Of a DNA stretch of 34,771 nt, positions 8,133 to 16,223 are shown one piece after another. A model generated the notes under the pieces. It saw only the letters and a list, made by a program, of their open reading frames with translations, searched no databases and had not been told where the DNA came from. A program made the translations under genes and the position numbers. The stretch spans positions 1 to 34,771 of the forward strand of contig CAJYLQ010000052.1 in the NCBI GenBank assembly GCA_913775975.1, given 5' to 3'. Position 1 is the stretch's first letter, and every line of letters begins with the position of its first letter. This stretch comes from an uncultured Sphingomonas sp. Its GTDB lineage: Bacteria > Pseudomonadota > Alphaproteobacteria > Sphingomonadales > Sphingomonadaceae.

Positions 8133-9386
8133 ATGCATCCCCATGGGATGGTCGCGATGCTGATGGACGAGTATAACGCCGCCCTGCGGCTGGCCCTGCG
8201 TCACATGACGCGCGGGGTGATCGTCCTCAGCGCCGAAAACCGCGTGCTGCTGGCCAACGACCGGATCCACTCGCTGTTCGGGCTGGACGCGGGACTGCCG
8301 CTGGAGGGGATCAGCCTGCACGGCCTGCTGACGCTGATCGGCGATGCGGTCGGCTGGCCGGCAGAGCGGGTCGCGCGGATCCATGCCAACCACGAGCAAT
8401 GGCAGGCGATCGGCGAGAGCCACACGGTCGATCACCGATACGACGACGGCACGACGCTGCGCATCCACTATCACCCGCAGCCCGATCGCGGCGCGGTGCT
8501 GACCTATGAGGACGTCACGGCTGAAGTCCGTCTGGCCGAATTGCTGGCCGCGCACGACACCAAAGCGGATCATTTCCGGTCCGACATTCTGGACAGTACG
8601 ATGGCCATCGCTGGCACGGCAGGCGGTATGCGCGCGCTGTGCGACGAGGCCGATGAAGCGGCACTGGCCACCACCGCCTGCGTCGCACGCCTTGCTGTGT
8701 CATCCGAGGATTCACGCGTGGCGATGGAGGACGCGTCCCACACCGCCGGCCGTATGTCGACGGTGATGGCGGGGATCGTGGAGGATCTGCGCGATGCCGC
8801 CGCGATGACGGCCACCGCGCTTGCCGAGACGCGCCATAGCCAGACGGTCTTCGACGCGCTGGTCCGCCATGCGGACGGCATCGTATCGGTTCTCGACTCG
8901 ATCCGCAGCCTGGCCAGCCAGAGCCGGTTGCTCGCGCTGAACGCCGCGATCGAGGCGGCACGCGCGGGCGATGCCGGTCGCGGCTTCGGCGTCGTCGCGC
9001 AGGAGGTGAAATCCCTGTCCGATCAGACGGCGTTCGCCGCCAGCAGCATCGCGGAAACGATCACCGATGTGCGCCGCGCCGTGGCCGAGGTGATCGATGC
9101 GAGCAGCGCGGTGGAGGCCAGACTCGACACGATCAACGCCCGCACCGCCGCGATCCGCACGACGGTAACGGTGCAGCAGACGCGCGCCGGCTCGGTGGTG
9201 GAAGTGATCGATCGCACAGCAACACTGGCCGAAACGATCCGCAGCAATGTGGAGACGCTGGAACATCATGTGATCCACCTGACCGAAACCATGGGTCAGG
9301 CGCGGTCGGGTTTTATCGACGTGGAGATGCAGACGAGCAACCTGATCGATTCGTCCCGCCGGTTCATGGCCGCGCACCTGGGCTGA
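8133..9386 (+). CDS. Cytoplasmic PAS-containing methyl-accepting chemotaxis protein
   Basis: Soluble chemoreceptor of 417 residues. No membrane segment is present. An N-terminal PAS-like fold (about residues 15-130) has MTRGVIVLSAENRVLLANDRI and ends in LTYEDVT. A helical linker follows. The MCP signalling domain (about 240-400) contains the conserved hairpin tip SQSRLLALNAAIEAARAGDAG, then GFGVVAQEVKSLSDQT. It should pass an internal redox, light or small-molecule signal to CheA/CheW. The C-terminus (SSRRFMAAHLG) carries no CheR-tethering pentapeptide. The Met codons at 8148 and 8163 are alternative starts; none has a strong ribosome site. There are no che genes nearby, so it is an orphan receptor. 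Confidence 0.88.
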   Translation: MHPHGMVAMLMDEYNAALRLALRHMTRGVIVLSAENRVLLANDRIHSLFGLDAGLPLEGISLHGLLTLIGDAVGWPAERVARIHANHEQWQAIGESHTVDHRYDDGTTLRIHYHPQPDRGAVLTYEDVTAEVRLAELLAAHDTKADHFRSDILDSTMAIAGTAGGMRALCDEADEAALATTACVARLAVSSEDSRVAMEDASHTAGRMSTVMAGIVEDLRDAAAMTATALAETRHSQTVFDALVRHADGIVSVLDSIRSLASQSRLLALNAAIEAARAGDAGRGFGVVAQEVKSLSDQTAFAASSIAETITDVRRAVAEVIDASSAVEARLDTINARTAAIRTTVTVQQTRAGSVVEVIDRTATLAETIRSNVETLEHHVIHLTETMGQARSGFIDVEMQTSNLIDSSRRFMAAHLG

Positions 9387-9416
9387 CCGCCGCACGCCCG
9401 CTGGTACGGGGGGCGG
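9387..9416. terminator. Weak hairpin between convergent genes
   Basis: Between the convergent chemoreceptor and Hsp70 genes, CCGCC (9387-9391) can pair with GGCGG (9412-9416), with a short inner CCC/GGG pairing. There is no T-tract. It may act as a bidirectional terminator, but the pairing is interrupted. Confidence 0.25.
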
Positions 9417-9422
9417 CCCCGG

Positions 9423-10727
9423 TTAGGCGGTCCAGCCGGCGATCTCGTCCTCCGCTGCAATCATTGCGAGGCCGTGTGCGATCGAGGTCAACTCGCCGCC
9501 GCTCATGATCCGATCCGCGCCGAAGCGCCGGGTGAAGAGCGCGCGGACGGCGGGAACCAGCGATGTGCCGCCGGTCAGGAAGACCCGGTCGATCGCCCCC
9601 TCCTCGACCTGCGCATCGGCCAGCGCGCGGTCCAGCGTCGCGGCGATCCGCTCCACATCGTCGGCGATCCAGCTTTCGAAGTCCGACCGGCACACGGTCG
9701 CGTCGATCGAGATTCCCGCGCCGTCGAATACGAAGCGCGCCTCCGCCGCATCGGTCAGGTCGCGTTTGAGGCGGCCGACCGCATCGTACAGCGGGAAGCC
9801 CAGCTCGTTGTCGATCAGCGCGATCATCCGGCCGATCGCGGCCGGATCGAGCGCGCTACGTTGCAGGCGATCGAGCTCCGCCAGCGTCTTGCGATTGCGC
9901 ATCAGCGCCAGCTTCGACCAGTCGGCCAGATCGGCGAAATAGCCGCCGGGGATGTCCAGCACCTTGTCGAACGAGCGATACTGCCCGCCCTTGCCCAGCA
10001 GTGGCAGCACCAGCCGATCGACGATGCGCGCGTCGAAACGGTCGCCCGCGATGCCGACACCCGCATGGCCCAGCGGGCGGCAGCGCTGCGCCGCCCCCGG
10101 CTCCGCCACGCGCACCACCGAAAAGTCGCTGGTGCCGCCACCGAAATCCGCAACCAGCAGCGTCGCCGCCTGGGTCAGTTGCTGCGCATAGCCGAACGCG
10201 GCGGCCAGCGGTTCGTACACATAATGGATCTCGCCCGCGAAGCCGGCGAACATCGCGTCGTATCGCGTGCGGGCCAGTGCCGGGTCCGGCCGCGCGCCGG
10301 CATAGGTCACGGGCCGCCCCACCACGATCCGGTCCGGCCGGTCGAGCGCACCGGCGGCATGGCCGCGCAGCTTTTCCAGAAACAGCCGCCCCAGTTCCTC
10401 GAACCGATACCGCTTCTCGAACACGGGCGCGGTATCGAACGATGCGCTGGCCGCCACCGACTTGAACGACTGGATGAAGCGGCTGTCTGACGGGAATTCC
10501 AGATATTCACGGATCGCCGCCGGTCCCGCCTCCACCGCCAGTCCGCCGCGCACCGCCTCGTCATGCCAGAAACAGAGGGCGGTGCGGAACACGCCGCCAT
10601 CCGCACCGGCGAGCGGTACGAGCCGCGCCGTGCTGTCATCCCCCGCGATCGCGGCGACGGTGTTGGTGGTGCCGAAATCGAGGCCGACGGCACGGCGAGC
10701 GGCAGGCTGACGGGCGGGAGCGGTCAT
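9423..10727 (-). CDS. Hsp70-family protein, YegD-like (ATPase domain only)
   Basis: Actin-fold ATPase of 434 residues, much shorter than DnaK (about 640) because the peptide-binding domain is absent, as in YegD. It shows phosphate-1 VGLDFGTTNT (about 14-23), phosphate-2 LLVADFGGGTSDFSVV (about 190-205) and the adenosine motif VFLTGGTSLVPAVRALF near the C-terminus. A chaperone or regulatory ATPase role is assumed from the family; the client is unknown. It is the last gene of a same-strand run (DUF2721, ParB-like, small secreted protein), separated from the preceding gene by 88 bp, so it may have its own promoter or be the operon tail. Confidence 0.88.
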   Translation of the reverse strand: MTAPARQPAARRAVGLDFGTTNTVAAIAGDDSTARLVPLAGADGGVFRTALCFWHDEAVRGGLAVEAGPAAIREYLEFPSDSRFIQSFKSVAASASFDTAPVFEKRYRFEELGRLFLEKLRGHAAGALDRPDRIVVGRPVTYAGARPDPALARTRYDAMFAGFAGEIHYVYEPLAAAFGYAQQLTQAATLLVADFGGGTSDFSVVRVAEPGAAQRCRPLGHAGVGIAGDRFDARIVDRLVLPLLGKGGQYRSFDKVLDIPGGYFADLADWSKLALMRNRKTLAELDRLQRSALDPAAIGRMIALIDNELGFPLYDAVGRLKRDLTDAAEARFVFDGAGISIDATVCRSDFESWIADDVERIAATLDRALADAQVEEGAIDRVFLTGGTSLVPAVRALFTRRFGADRIMSGGELTSIAHGLAMIAAEDEIAGWTA

Positions 10728-10815
10728 CGGGTCTTTCGTCCGGGCAGCGATCGGGTCGGCAGCCTCTAGGGCCTTCGCCGATCAGGGCAAGCGCGTGTTC
10801 GCCAGGCGTCACGCA

Positions 10816-11160
10816 TCATCGACAGGCGATCGCAACGCTCTGCCCGATCCGGGCCGTACAGGCGCGCACCGGCCGGCGGACCGGCACGACCACCGATGTC
10901 CCACGCCGATAATCGCAACGCAGGTTCAGCCGCCGCCCCGCCGCATAGACGCCCGCGACCGGCCAGCGCTGGACCGTCACGCCGCCCCGCGTCCGGCTGC
11001 TCTCGGGCGCGAGAATCGCATTGTCGGCGATCGGTCCGTCGAACAGTGCGAACGAAACCAGCGCCGCGCCGTGATGCGTCGACGGGCAGGCAGCGCCAGT
11101 CCCCGCACCGGGTGCCCCTGTCGCGGCGGCGGCGAGCAGCAGGACGCCGCCGATCGTCAC
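10816..11160 (-). CDS. Small secreted Cys-containing protein (STY0301-like)
   Basis: A 114-residue protein. Its GTG start at 11160 overlaps the stop of the ParB-like gene (GTGA), which makes translational coupling likely. It begins VTIGGVLLLAAAATGAPG, a signal-peptide-like stretch. The mature part has four Cys residues (in AACPST, LRCDYR, RACTAR, IACR), enough for two disulfides. The patterns ALFDGPIADNAILAP, a single Trp (QRWPVAG) and CDY resemble the poorly characterised STY0301 family from memory; function is unknown. Periplasmic location is inferred from the leader. Confidence 0.6.
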   Translation of the reverse strand: MTIGGVLLLAAAATGAPGAGTGAACPSTHHGAALVSFALFDGPIADNAILAPESSRTRGGVTVQRWPVAGVYAAGRRLNLRCDYRRGTSVVVPVRRPVRACTARIGQSVAIACR

Positions 11161-11774
11161 AGCCCGTCCCCGCCATCGCCACACCAGCCCGGCAGGCTGT
11201 CCGCATCCTCGCTGCGGGCGATCGCCATCGCCTTGTCGACCGCGCCATCGAAATCGCGTTTCAGCAGCTTTGCCGGAATGCGCCGGCGCAGGAAATCCGC
11301 CCAGAGGAATTCGGCATAGGGCCGGCCGCTTTTCGCGCACCCGCCCCGCCGGATCAGCGCGCCGACCAGGCTGCGATAGGGGTCGTCCGCCAGATCGGAT
11401 AGATGCTTCGGGATCGCATCCAGCCCGCAGCGCTTGCCGTCCGCGTCATAGGAATGGCACCAGCCGCTATTGTCCAGATACGTCCAGAACTCCTCCTTCG
11501 ACAACCGCGACAGGTTGGCGAGGACATAGACGGCGACATGCCCCGCCTCTTCCTCCAGCAGCGCGCGCGCGAAATGGTGGTGATCGACGATATAGGGCCG
11601 GTGCTTGGGCCCGATCACCGCCGGGATGACGTGCCTGCGCAACAGCCGGGCCCGCCCATCCGCGTCCGCCTCGCGCCAGCGTCGGCGCTTCATTTCCACC
11701 TCGCGCAATCCCACCGACATCTGGGTGGGACGAAGATCGTCGATGGGAATGCCGATCGGCAGGTTTTCGGACAT
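11157..11774 (-). CDS. ParB/Srx-like protein (putative ParB-like nuclease family)
   Basis: A 205-residue cytoplasmic protein. The N-terminus IDDLRPTQMSVGLREVEMKRRR and the segment PYIVDHHHFARALLEEE match the ParB-like fold of the 'ParBc_2' group (PF08857 from memory). In that group the DHHH segment takes the place of the D-GHHR motif of ParB/sulfiredoxin proteins. There is no helix-turn-helix, so it is not a chromosome-partitioning ParB; the C-terminal half (YLDNSGWCHSYDADGKRCG onward) is family-specific. The start at 11774 follows a GGAGTGA ribosome site that overlaps the DUF2721 stop. Neither nuclease nor nucleotide-binding activity can be decided from sequence. Confidence 0.75.
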   Translation of the reverse strand: MSENLPIGIPIDDLRPTQMSVGLREVEMKRRRWREADADGRARLLRRHVIPAVIGPKHRPYIVDHHHFARALLEEEAGHVAVYVLANLSRLSKEEFWTYLDNSGWCHSYDADGKRCGLDAIPKHLSDLADDPYRSLVGALIRRGGCAKSGRPYAEFLWADFLRRRIPAKLLKRDFDGAVDKAMAIARSEDADSLPGWCGDGGDGL

Positions 11775-11779
11775 GCGCG

Positions 11780-12238
11780 TCACTCCTTGCTGTTCTGGTC
11801 CAGCTGTTCGCGAACCGCGCGGCCGGATATCGTCACCTCCGCCGCGAAGCAGGCGAGTGCCGCGATCGCGGCGACCAGCGCGCCGCCGAACAGGCCAAAC
11901 AGCAGCGTCGCCGTCGCCGCGTTGCGCAGCGTACCGAAGAAGATCGTCGCCGCCGCGCAACAGGTCAGCGCGCCGGCGGAGGCCGCCGCCAGCACCGCCG
12001 CGTCGAGCACGCGCGAGCGCAGCCGCAACCGCGCCCGCTCCGCCTGTCGGGCCGGGGGCGTCCCGCCATGCCCGTCGCGGTCGATCGCGTGGATCTGGTC
12101 CAGCACCCGCGCCAGTCGCGAGGTAAAGACATTGAGCAGCGATCCGACGGCCGTCAGCAGGAAGATCGGCGTCAGCGCCGTCTGGATGACGTGGGCGGCG
12201 GTATCCAGGGGCTGGGCGGGCGTCAGGCGGGTCTCCAT
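11780..12238 (-). CDS. DUF2721-family membrane protein
   Basis: A 152-residue protein with an N-terminal hydrophobic helix (about 18-38, LTPIFLLTAVGSLLNVFTSRL), an Arg-rich cytoplasmic loop (about 40-75) and two further helices (about 78-100 and 103-128). The family hallmark is the N-terminal ALTPIFLLTAVGSLLNV...RL.RVLDQ pattern. The ATG at 12238 is chosen because the hydrophobic domain follows at the usual distance; the frame further upstream is Arg-rich and unlikely to be coding. Function is unknown. It is the first gene of a tight minus-strand operon (5 bp to the ParB-like gene). Confidence 0.8.
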   Translation of the reverse strand: METRLTPAQPLDTAAHVIQTALTPIFLLTAVGSLLNVFTSRLARVLDQIHAIDRDGHGGTPPARQAERARLRLRSRVLDAAVLAAASAGALTCCAAATIFFGTLRNAATATLLFGLFGGALVAAIAALACFAAEVTISGRAVREQLDQNSKE

Positions 12239-12419
12239 GGGACTGGGGCGGCCGAACGGGATGATGGACCACGATCGGCGGCGTTGCACGCGCAAAACCC
12301 GGCGACCCTGCAAACGATCCGCATCGGCCGGTCTGTGCCACTCGGACTAAGCCAAGTACGGGTTGCCGGGCGGCCCCCGCCGGGCCTAGCGTGCGTGTTT
12401 TCGCCGTCCGGAGACTTTC

Positions 12420-14339
12420 ATGCGACGTTCCGCCCTGTTGCTTCCGCTCATCGCCCTCACCACCGTCGGCGCGCAGGCGCAGCAGCCCATGCCGCCGGGC
12501 GGCGACATCCCGCCCAATTTCCAGATCCCCGACGCCGGCAATGACTATATCAAACGCGTTGCGATGATCCCGATGCGTGACGGGGTGAAGCTGTACACGG
12601 TTATCGTCATTCCGAAGGGGGCGACCAACGCGCCGATCGTCCTCACCCGCACGCCCTATAACGCGAAGGCGCGCGCCAACCGCAGCGACAGTCCGTCGAT
12701 GCTGAACGCGCTGCCTCTGGCGGACGAGGTGTTCGTGAAGGGCGGCTATATCCGCGTCTATCAGGACGTGCGCGGCAAATATGGGTCGGAGGGCGAATAT
12801 ATCGTCACCCGCCCGCCGGTCGGTCCGCTCAATCCGACGAAGGTCGATCACACGACCGACGCGTGGGACACGATCGACTGGCTGGTGAACAAGGCGAACC
12901 TGCCGCAGTCGAACGGGCGCGTGGGGATGATCGGCTCGTCCTACGAGGGATTCACCGTCGTGATGGCGCTGCTCCACCCGCATCCGGCGCTGAAGGTCGC
13001 CGCGCCCGAAAGCCCGATGATCGACGGCTGGATGGGGGACGACTGGTTCCACTATGGCGCGTTCCGCCTCGCCAATATCGGCTGGATAGCCAGCCAGACC
13101 GGCTACAAGAGCGGCGGCGCGGTGCCGCCATCCGGCGGCTGGGATGATTACGAGAATTTTCGCAACCAGTCGGCGGGCGACTGGGCCAAGAAGTCGGGCT
13201 ATGCCCAGCTGCCCTTCTGGGACCGGCTGTCGGCGCACCCCGCCTATGACGCCTTCTGGCAGGATCAGGCGCTCGACCGGCTGCTCGCCGCCAATCCTTC
13301 CAACGTGCCGACCCTGTGGGAACAGGGGTTGTGGGATCAGGAGGACATGTATGGCGCCATCCACAGCTGGGAGGCGCTGAAGGCCAAGGGGAAGATCGGC
13401 AACAATTTCCTGGTGATGGGGCCGTGGCGGCATAGCCAGGTCAACCGCGAGGGACGCAGCCTGGGCCCCTTCCAGTGGGACGGCGACACCGCCGCCCAGT
13501 TCCGCGAGCAGATGGTGCTGCCCCTGTTCGACCAGTATCTGAAGGACGGGCCGCCCGCCAACCTGCCCGCCGCCACGATCTACAATACCGGCGAAAACCA
13601 TTGGGATCGGTTCGCGGACTGGCCGCTTTCCTGCGCCACCGGCTGCGCGGCGCCGCTTACGCCGCTCTATCTGCAGGCCGATCGCGGGCTGGGGTTCCAG
13701 AAGGGCGCGGCGGGCGGCGACAGCTATGTCGCGGATCCCGCCAATCCGGTTCCGCATCTGCCGCGCCCGGTCAATTTCGGGGATGGGCGCTGGGGCGACT
13801 GGCTGGTCAGCGACCAGCGCCACGCCGATGGCCGGCCCGACGTGATGACCTATACCGGCCCGGTGCTGACCGCGCCGATGCGCGTGTCGGGCGCGCCGAT
13901 CGCGGACCTGTACGCGACGACGACCGGCACCGATGGCGATTTCGTCGTGAAGGTGATCGACGTCTTCCCGGCGGAAAACGCGACCGATCCGAAGATGGGC
14001 GGCTATGAACTGCCGATCAGCCTGGACATTTTCCGCGGCCGCTATCGCGACAGCTTCGCCAAACCGACCGCGATCCCGGCGGGCAAGGTGCAACATTATC
14101 GGTTCCGCCTGCCGACCGTGAACCACGTCTTCCAGCCGGGGCACCGGGTGATGGTGCAGGTGCAGTCCAGCCTGTTCCCGCTCTACGACCGCAACCCGCA
14201 GACGTTCGTACCCAACATCTTCTTCGCCCGGCCAAGCGATTACAAGAAGGCGACCGTCACCCTCAATCGCGGTGGCGCGCAGGCCAGCGCGGTGCTGCTG
14301 CCCGTCGTGCCGGTGGCGCAGGCGACGATGGGCAAGTAG
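12420..14339 (+). CDS. Alpha-amino-acid ester hydrolase (CocE/NonD family)
   Basis: Secreted serine hydrolase of 639 residues. Enzymes of this group hydrolyse esters and amides with an alpha-amino group and can acylate or deacylate beta-lactams. The signal peptide is MRRSALLLPLIALTTVGAQA. The alpha/beta-hydrolase core has Ser174 in GSSYEG, Asp306 in QGLWDQED and His338 in GPWRHSQ. The acidic triad that recognises the substrate ammonium group is present as Asp208 (GDDWF), Glu308 and Asp309. These match the Xanthomonas citri enzyme as I remember it (Ser174, Asp307, His340). The C-terminal jelly-roll domain (about 420-620) is typical. A GGAGA ribosome site lies at 12408-12413. It stands alone, divergent from the DUF2721 operon. 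The upstream 181 bp (12239-12419) show no convincing operator. The physiological role is probably periplasmic dipeptide-ester or peptide metabolism. Confidence 0.93.
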   Translation: MRRSALLLPLIALTTVGAQAQQPMPPGGDIPPNFQIPDAGNDYIKRVAMIPMRDGVKLYTVIVIPKGATNAPIVLTRTPYNAKARANRSDSPSMLNALPLADEVFVKGGYIRVYQDVRGKYGSEGEYIVTRPPVGPLNPTKVDHTTDAWDTIDWLVNKANLPQSNGRVGMIGSSYEGFTVVMALLHPHPALKVAAPESPMIDGWMGDDWFHYGAFRLANIGWIASQTGYKSGGAVPPSGGWDDYENFRNQSAGDWAKKSGYAQLPFWDRLSAHPAYDAFWQDQALDRLLAANPSNVPTLWEQGLWDQEDMYGAIHSWEALKAKGKIGNNFLVMGPWRHSQVNREGRSLGPFQWDGDTAAQFREQMVLPLFDQYLKDGPPANLPAATIYNTGENHWDRFADWPLSCATGCAAPLTPLYLQADRGLGFQKGAAGGDSYVADPANPVPHLPRPVNFGDGRWGDWLVSDQRHADGRPDVMTYTGPVLTAPMRVSGAPIADLYATTTGTDGDFVVKVIDVFPAENATDPKMGGYELPISLDIFRGRYRDSFAKPTAIPAGKVQHYRFRLPTVNHVFQPGHRVMVQVQSSLFPLYDRNPQTFVPNIFFARPSDYKKATVTLNRGGAQASAVLLPVVPVAQATMGK

Positions 14340-14352
14340 GCGACAGCGGCCC

Positions 14353-14384
14353 CCCGCCGCCCCGGCACGGTCCGGGGTGGCGGG
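14353..14384. terminator. Bidirectional hairpin between convergent genes
   Basis: A 13-bp stem (14353-14365 with 14372-14384, one G-T wobble) closes a 6-base loop CACGGT. It sits exactly between the convergent ester-hydrolase and GH43 genes and can serve both. There is no T-tract, as is common in very GC-rich genomes. Confidence 0.6.
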
Positions 14385-14393
14385 AGCGCCCGG

Positions 14394-16223
14394 TCATTTC
14401 GCCTCCACCACCCGGCTCAGCTTCGACACGCCGGTTTCATCGAACGCCTCAACTGCGACGTAATATCGCTGGCCGACGTCGAGCGCGCGCAGATCCAGAT
14501 AGGCGTCCTCGCCCTGCCGCTTCACCGTGTCGGCGAACAGCTGGTAGGTCAGCGCCAGCCGGTCCGGCCGGATGCCCCAGCGCACGTTGTAGCCCACCGC
14601 GCCCGGCACGGGCCGCCAGCGGATACGGGCATTGCGCGTGTCAGTGTCGCGGATCGCGCCGGTCAGGCGGGGCACCGCCGGCCCGCGCCCGGGGGCGTTG
14701 CCGAATACCCGCAGATCGCTGATCGCCAGATGCGCCGCGCCGACATGACCGTGGACATAGCGGATGAAGCGCGTCTCCACCGGCGCGGGCAGTTCGAAAT
14801 AGGCATTGGGCCGATCGCGGCGCGGCGCCTCCGTCTCGGCGAGCGGGGCCCAGTTGCGGCCGTCGCGCGACTGTTCCAGCCGGAATTCGGTATAGATGTC
14901 GGGCGCATCGCCGAACCGGCCGGACTTGTAATCGGCGAAGTTCACCTGCACCGCGCGCACCGTCTTCACCGCGCCCAGATCGACCGTCAGCGTCTCGCCG
15001 GGCCGATTCTGCGCCGCAACCCAGAAGGTCCGGGGATTCTCGTCGGTCACGTTCGCCGCCGTGAACGCCCCGTCGGTGGAGGATGCCATCGCCGGCTTGC
15101 GGTACGACAGCAGCATCCAGCCGGTGAACAGCGAGTCCGGGTCGCTCACGCGCCCCTCCGGCATCCGCGTCGGGAAGTCGCCGAACCGGGTCGATACGCG
15201 CATCTGGCCATCGGGCTCGAACGCAGCGGGCCACATGCCCACGCGCCGCTCGAACGTCCAGTTATAGCCGATCCACGGCGTGCCGGTGTTCCACCAGTTG
15301 CCGTGCGTGTCCTGGAAGGTGTTGCCGTGTCCGGCCCCCTGCACGAAACCGCCCGGCTTGTACCCGACCGGATTGTACGGCGCGTAGGTGAATGGGCCCA
15401 GCGGGCTGCGCGACGTGTAAACCCCGGTGGCGTAGGCATTATACTCGGTGCCGGGGCCGCCATATTGCAGATAGTAGGTGCCCGCGACCTTCGTCATCCA
15501 GGCGCCCTCCATGAAGGGCTTGATCGGCGTGCCGTTCGGCAGCGTGCCGCTATGGTCCTGTCCGAACCGTTCCCAGCCATGGTCGTCGGGATGCAGCGAC
15601 AGCAGCGGCCGGGCGGGATCCTGATAGACCATTCGCCCATCTGCGAACTTCACCCGCGCGCCATAGAGCGGAAAGACGTTCGAGGAATTCCAGTAGAGAT
15701 ACCATTGCCCGTCATCATCCTCGAACAGGCCAGGGTCCCAGGGGCCGGGCGGGATCTGGCCAGGCTTGATCGTGTCCTCCAGCCCGGATTTCACCGCGCC
15801 GGGCAGGACGGGCATTCGGCGCACGAAGAAGTCGAGCTTGCCGCTCGCCGGATCGGCGCTCGACAGGATCGTGCCCTGATCCGTCATCGAGGGCATGATG
15901 ATGAGCCGGTCCCCAAACACGTTGACCGATGGCGCGACGATGCCGTTCATCGGCCAGCGGCTGGGCGTGACGAAGCGCCAGGTGACGAGATCGGTCGACC
16001 GCCAGTATCCGTCCGCCAGCGTCAGGAACAGGTAATAGGCGTCCTTGAACCGCACGATCACCGGATCGGCGCCGGTGCGATAGGAAATGCCCTCGTTCGT
16101 CTGTTCGAAATTATAGCGATAATCGACGTCGATCGGATTGGCGTATGTCTTCGCGAGCGTCGGCGCGGGCGCGGCGAAAAGCGCGGCGCCCGTCAGCAAA
16201 CATTTGGTCAGGTTTCGAATCAT
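14394..16223 (-). CDS. GH43-family glycoside hydrolase with F5/8C and Fn3 domains
   Basis: Secreted glycosidase of 609 residues with the signal peptide MIRNLTKCLLTGAALFAAPAPTLA. The five-bladed GH43 propeller (about 25-370) carries the expected carboxylates: Asp53 in TGADPVIV (base), Asp163 in PWDPGLF (pKa modulator) and Glu239 in PFMEGAW (acid). A discoidin/F5-8C (CBM32-like) domain follows (about 375-515: NPRTFWVAA, LTVDLGAVKTVRAVQVNFAD, RFIRYVHGH). A C-terminal Fn3 module (about 520-609) completes it. GH43 covers arabinofuranosidases, xylosidases and galactosidases; I cannot assign the substrate. The ATG overlaps the stop of the DUF6445 gene by 4 bases, and it is the last gene of the operon. 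Confidence 0.88.
   Translation of the reverse strand: MIRNLTKCLLTGAALFAAPAPTLAKTYANPIDVDYRYNFEQTNEGISYRTGADPVIVRFKDAYYLFLTLADGYWRSTDLVTWRFVTPSRWPMNGIVAPSVNVFGDRLIIMPSMTDQGTILSSADPASGKLDFFVRRMPVLPGAVKSGLEDTIKPGQIPPGPWDPGLFEDDDGQWYLYWNSSNVFPLYGARVKFADGRMVYQDPARPLLSLHPDDHGWERFGQDHSGTLPNGTPIKPFMEGAWMTKVAGTYYLQYGGPGTEYNAYATGVYTSRSPLGPFTYAPYNPVGYKPGGFVQGAGHGNTFQDTHGNWWNTGTPWIGYNWTFERRVGMWPAAFEPDGQMRVSTRFGDFPTRMPEGRVSDPDSLFTGWMLLSYRKPAMASSTDGAFTAANVTDENPRTFWVAAQNRPGETLTVDLGAVKTVRAVQVNFADYKSGRFGDAPDIYTEFRLEQSRDGRNWAPLAETEAPRRDRPNAYFELPAPVETRFIRYVHGHVGAAHLAISDLRVFGNAPGRGPAVPRLTGAIRDTDTRNARIRWRPVPGAVGYNVRWGIRPDRLALTYQLFADTVKRQGEDAYLDLRALDVGQRYYVAVEAFDETGVSKLSRVVEAK

Noticed and set aside
11775..14144. 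N-terminal extension of the ParB-like frame running antisense through the ester-hydrolase gene
   Set aside because: Only the last 205 codons resemble a protein family; an ATG with ribosome site at 11774 gives the real start, and the rest lies under the DUF2721 and ester-hydrolase genes.
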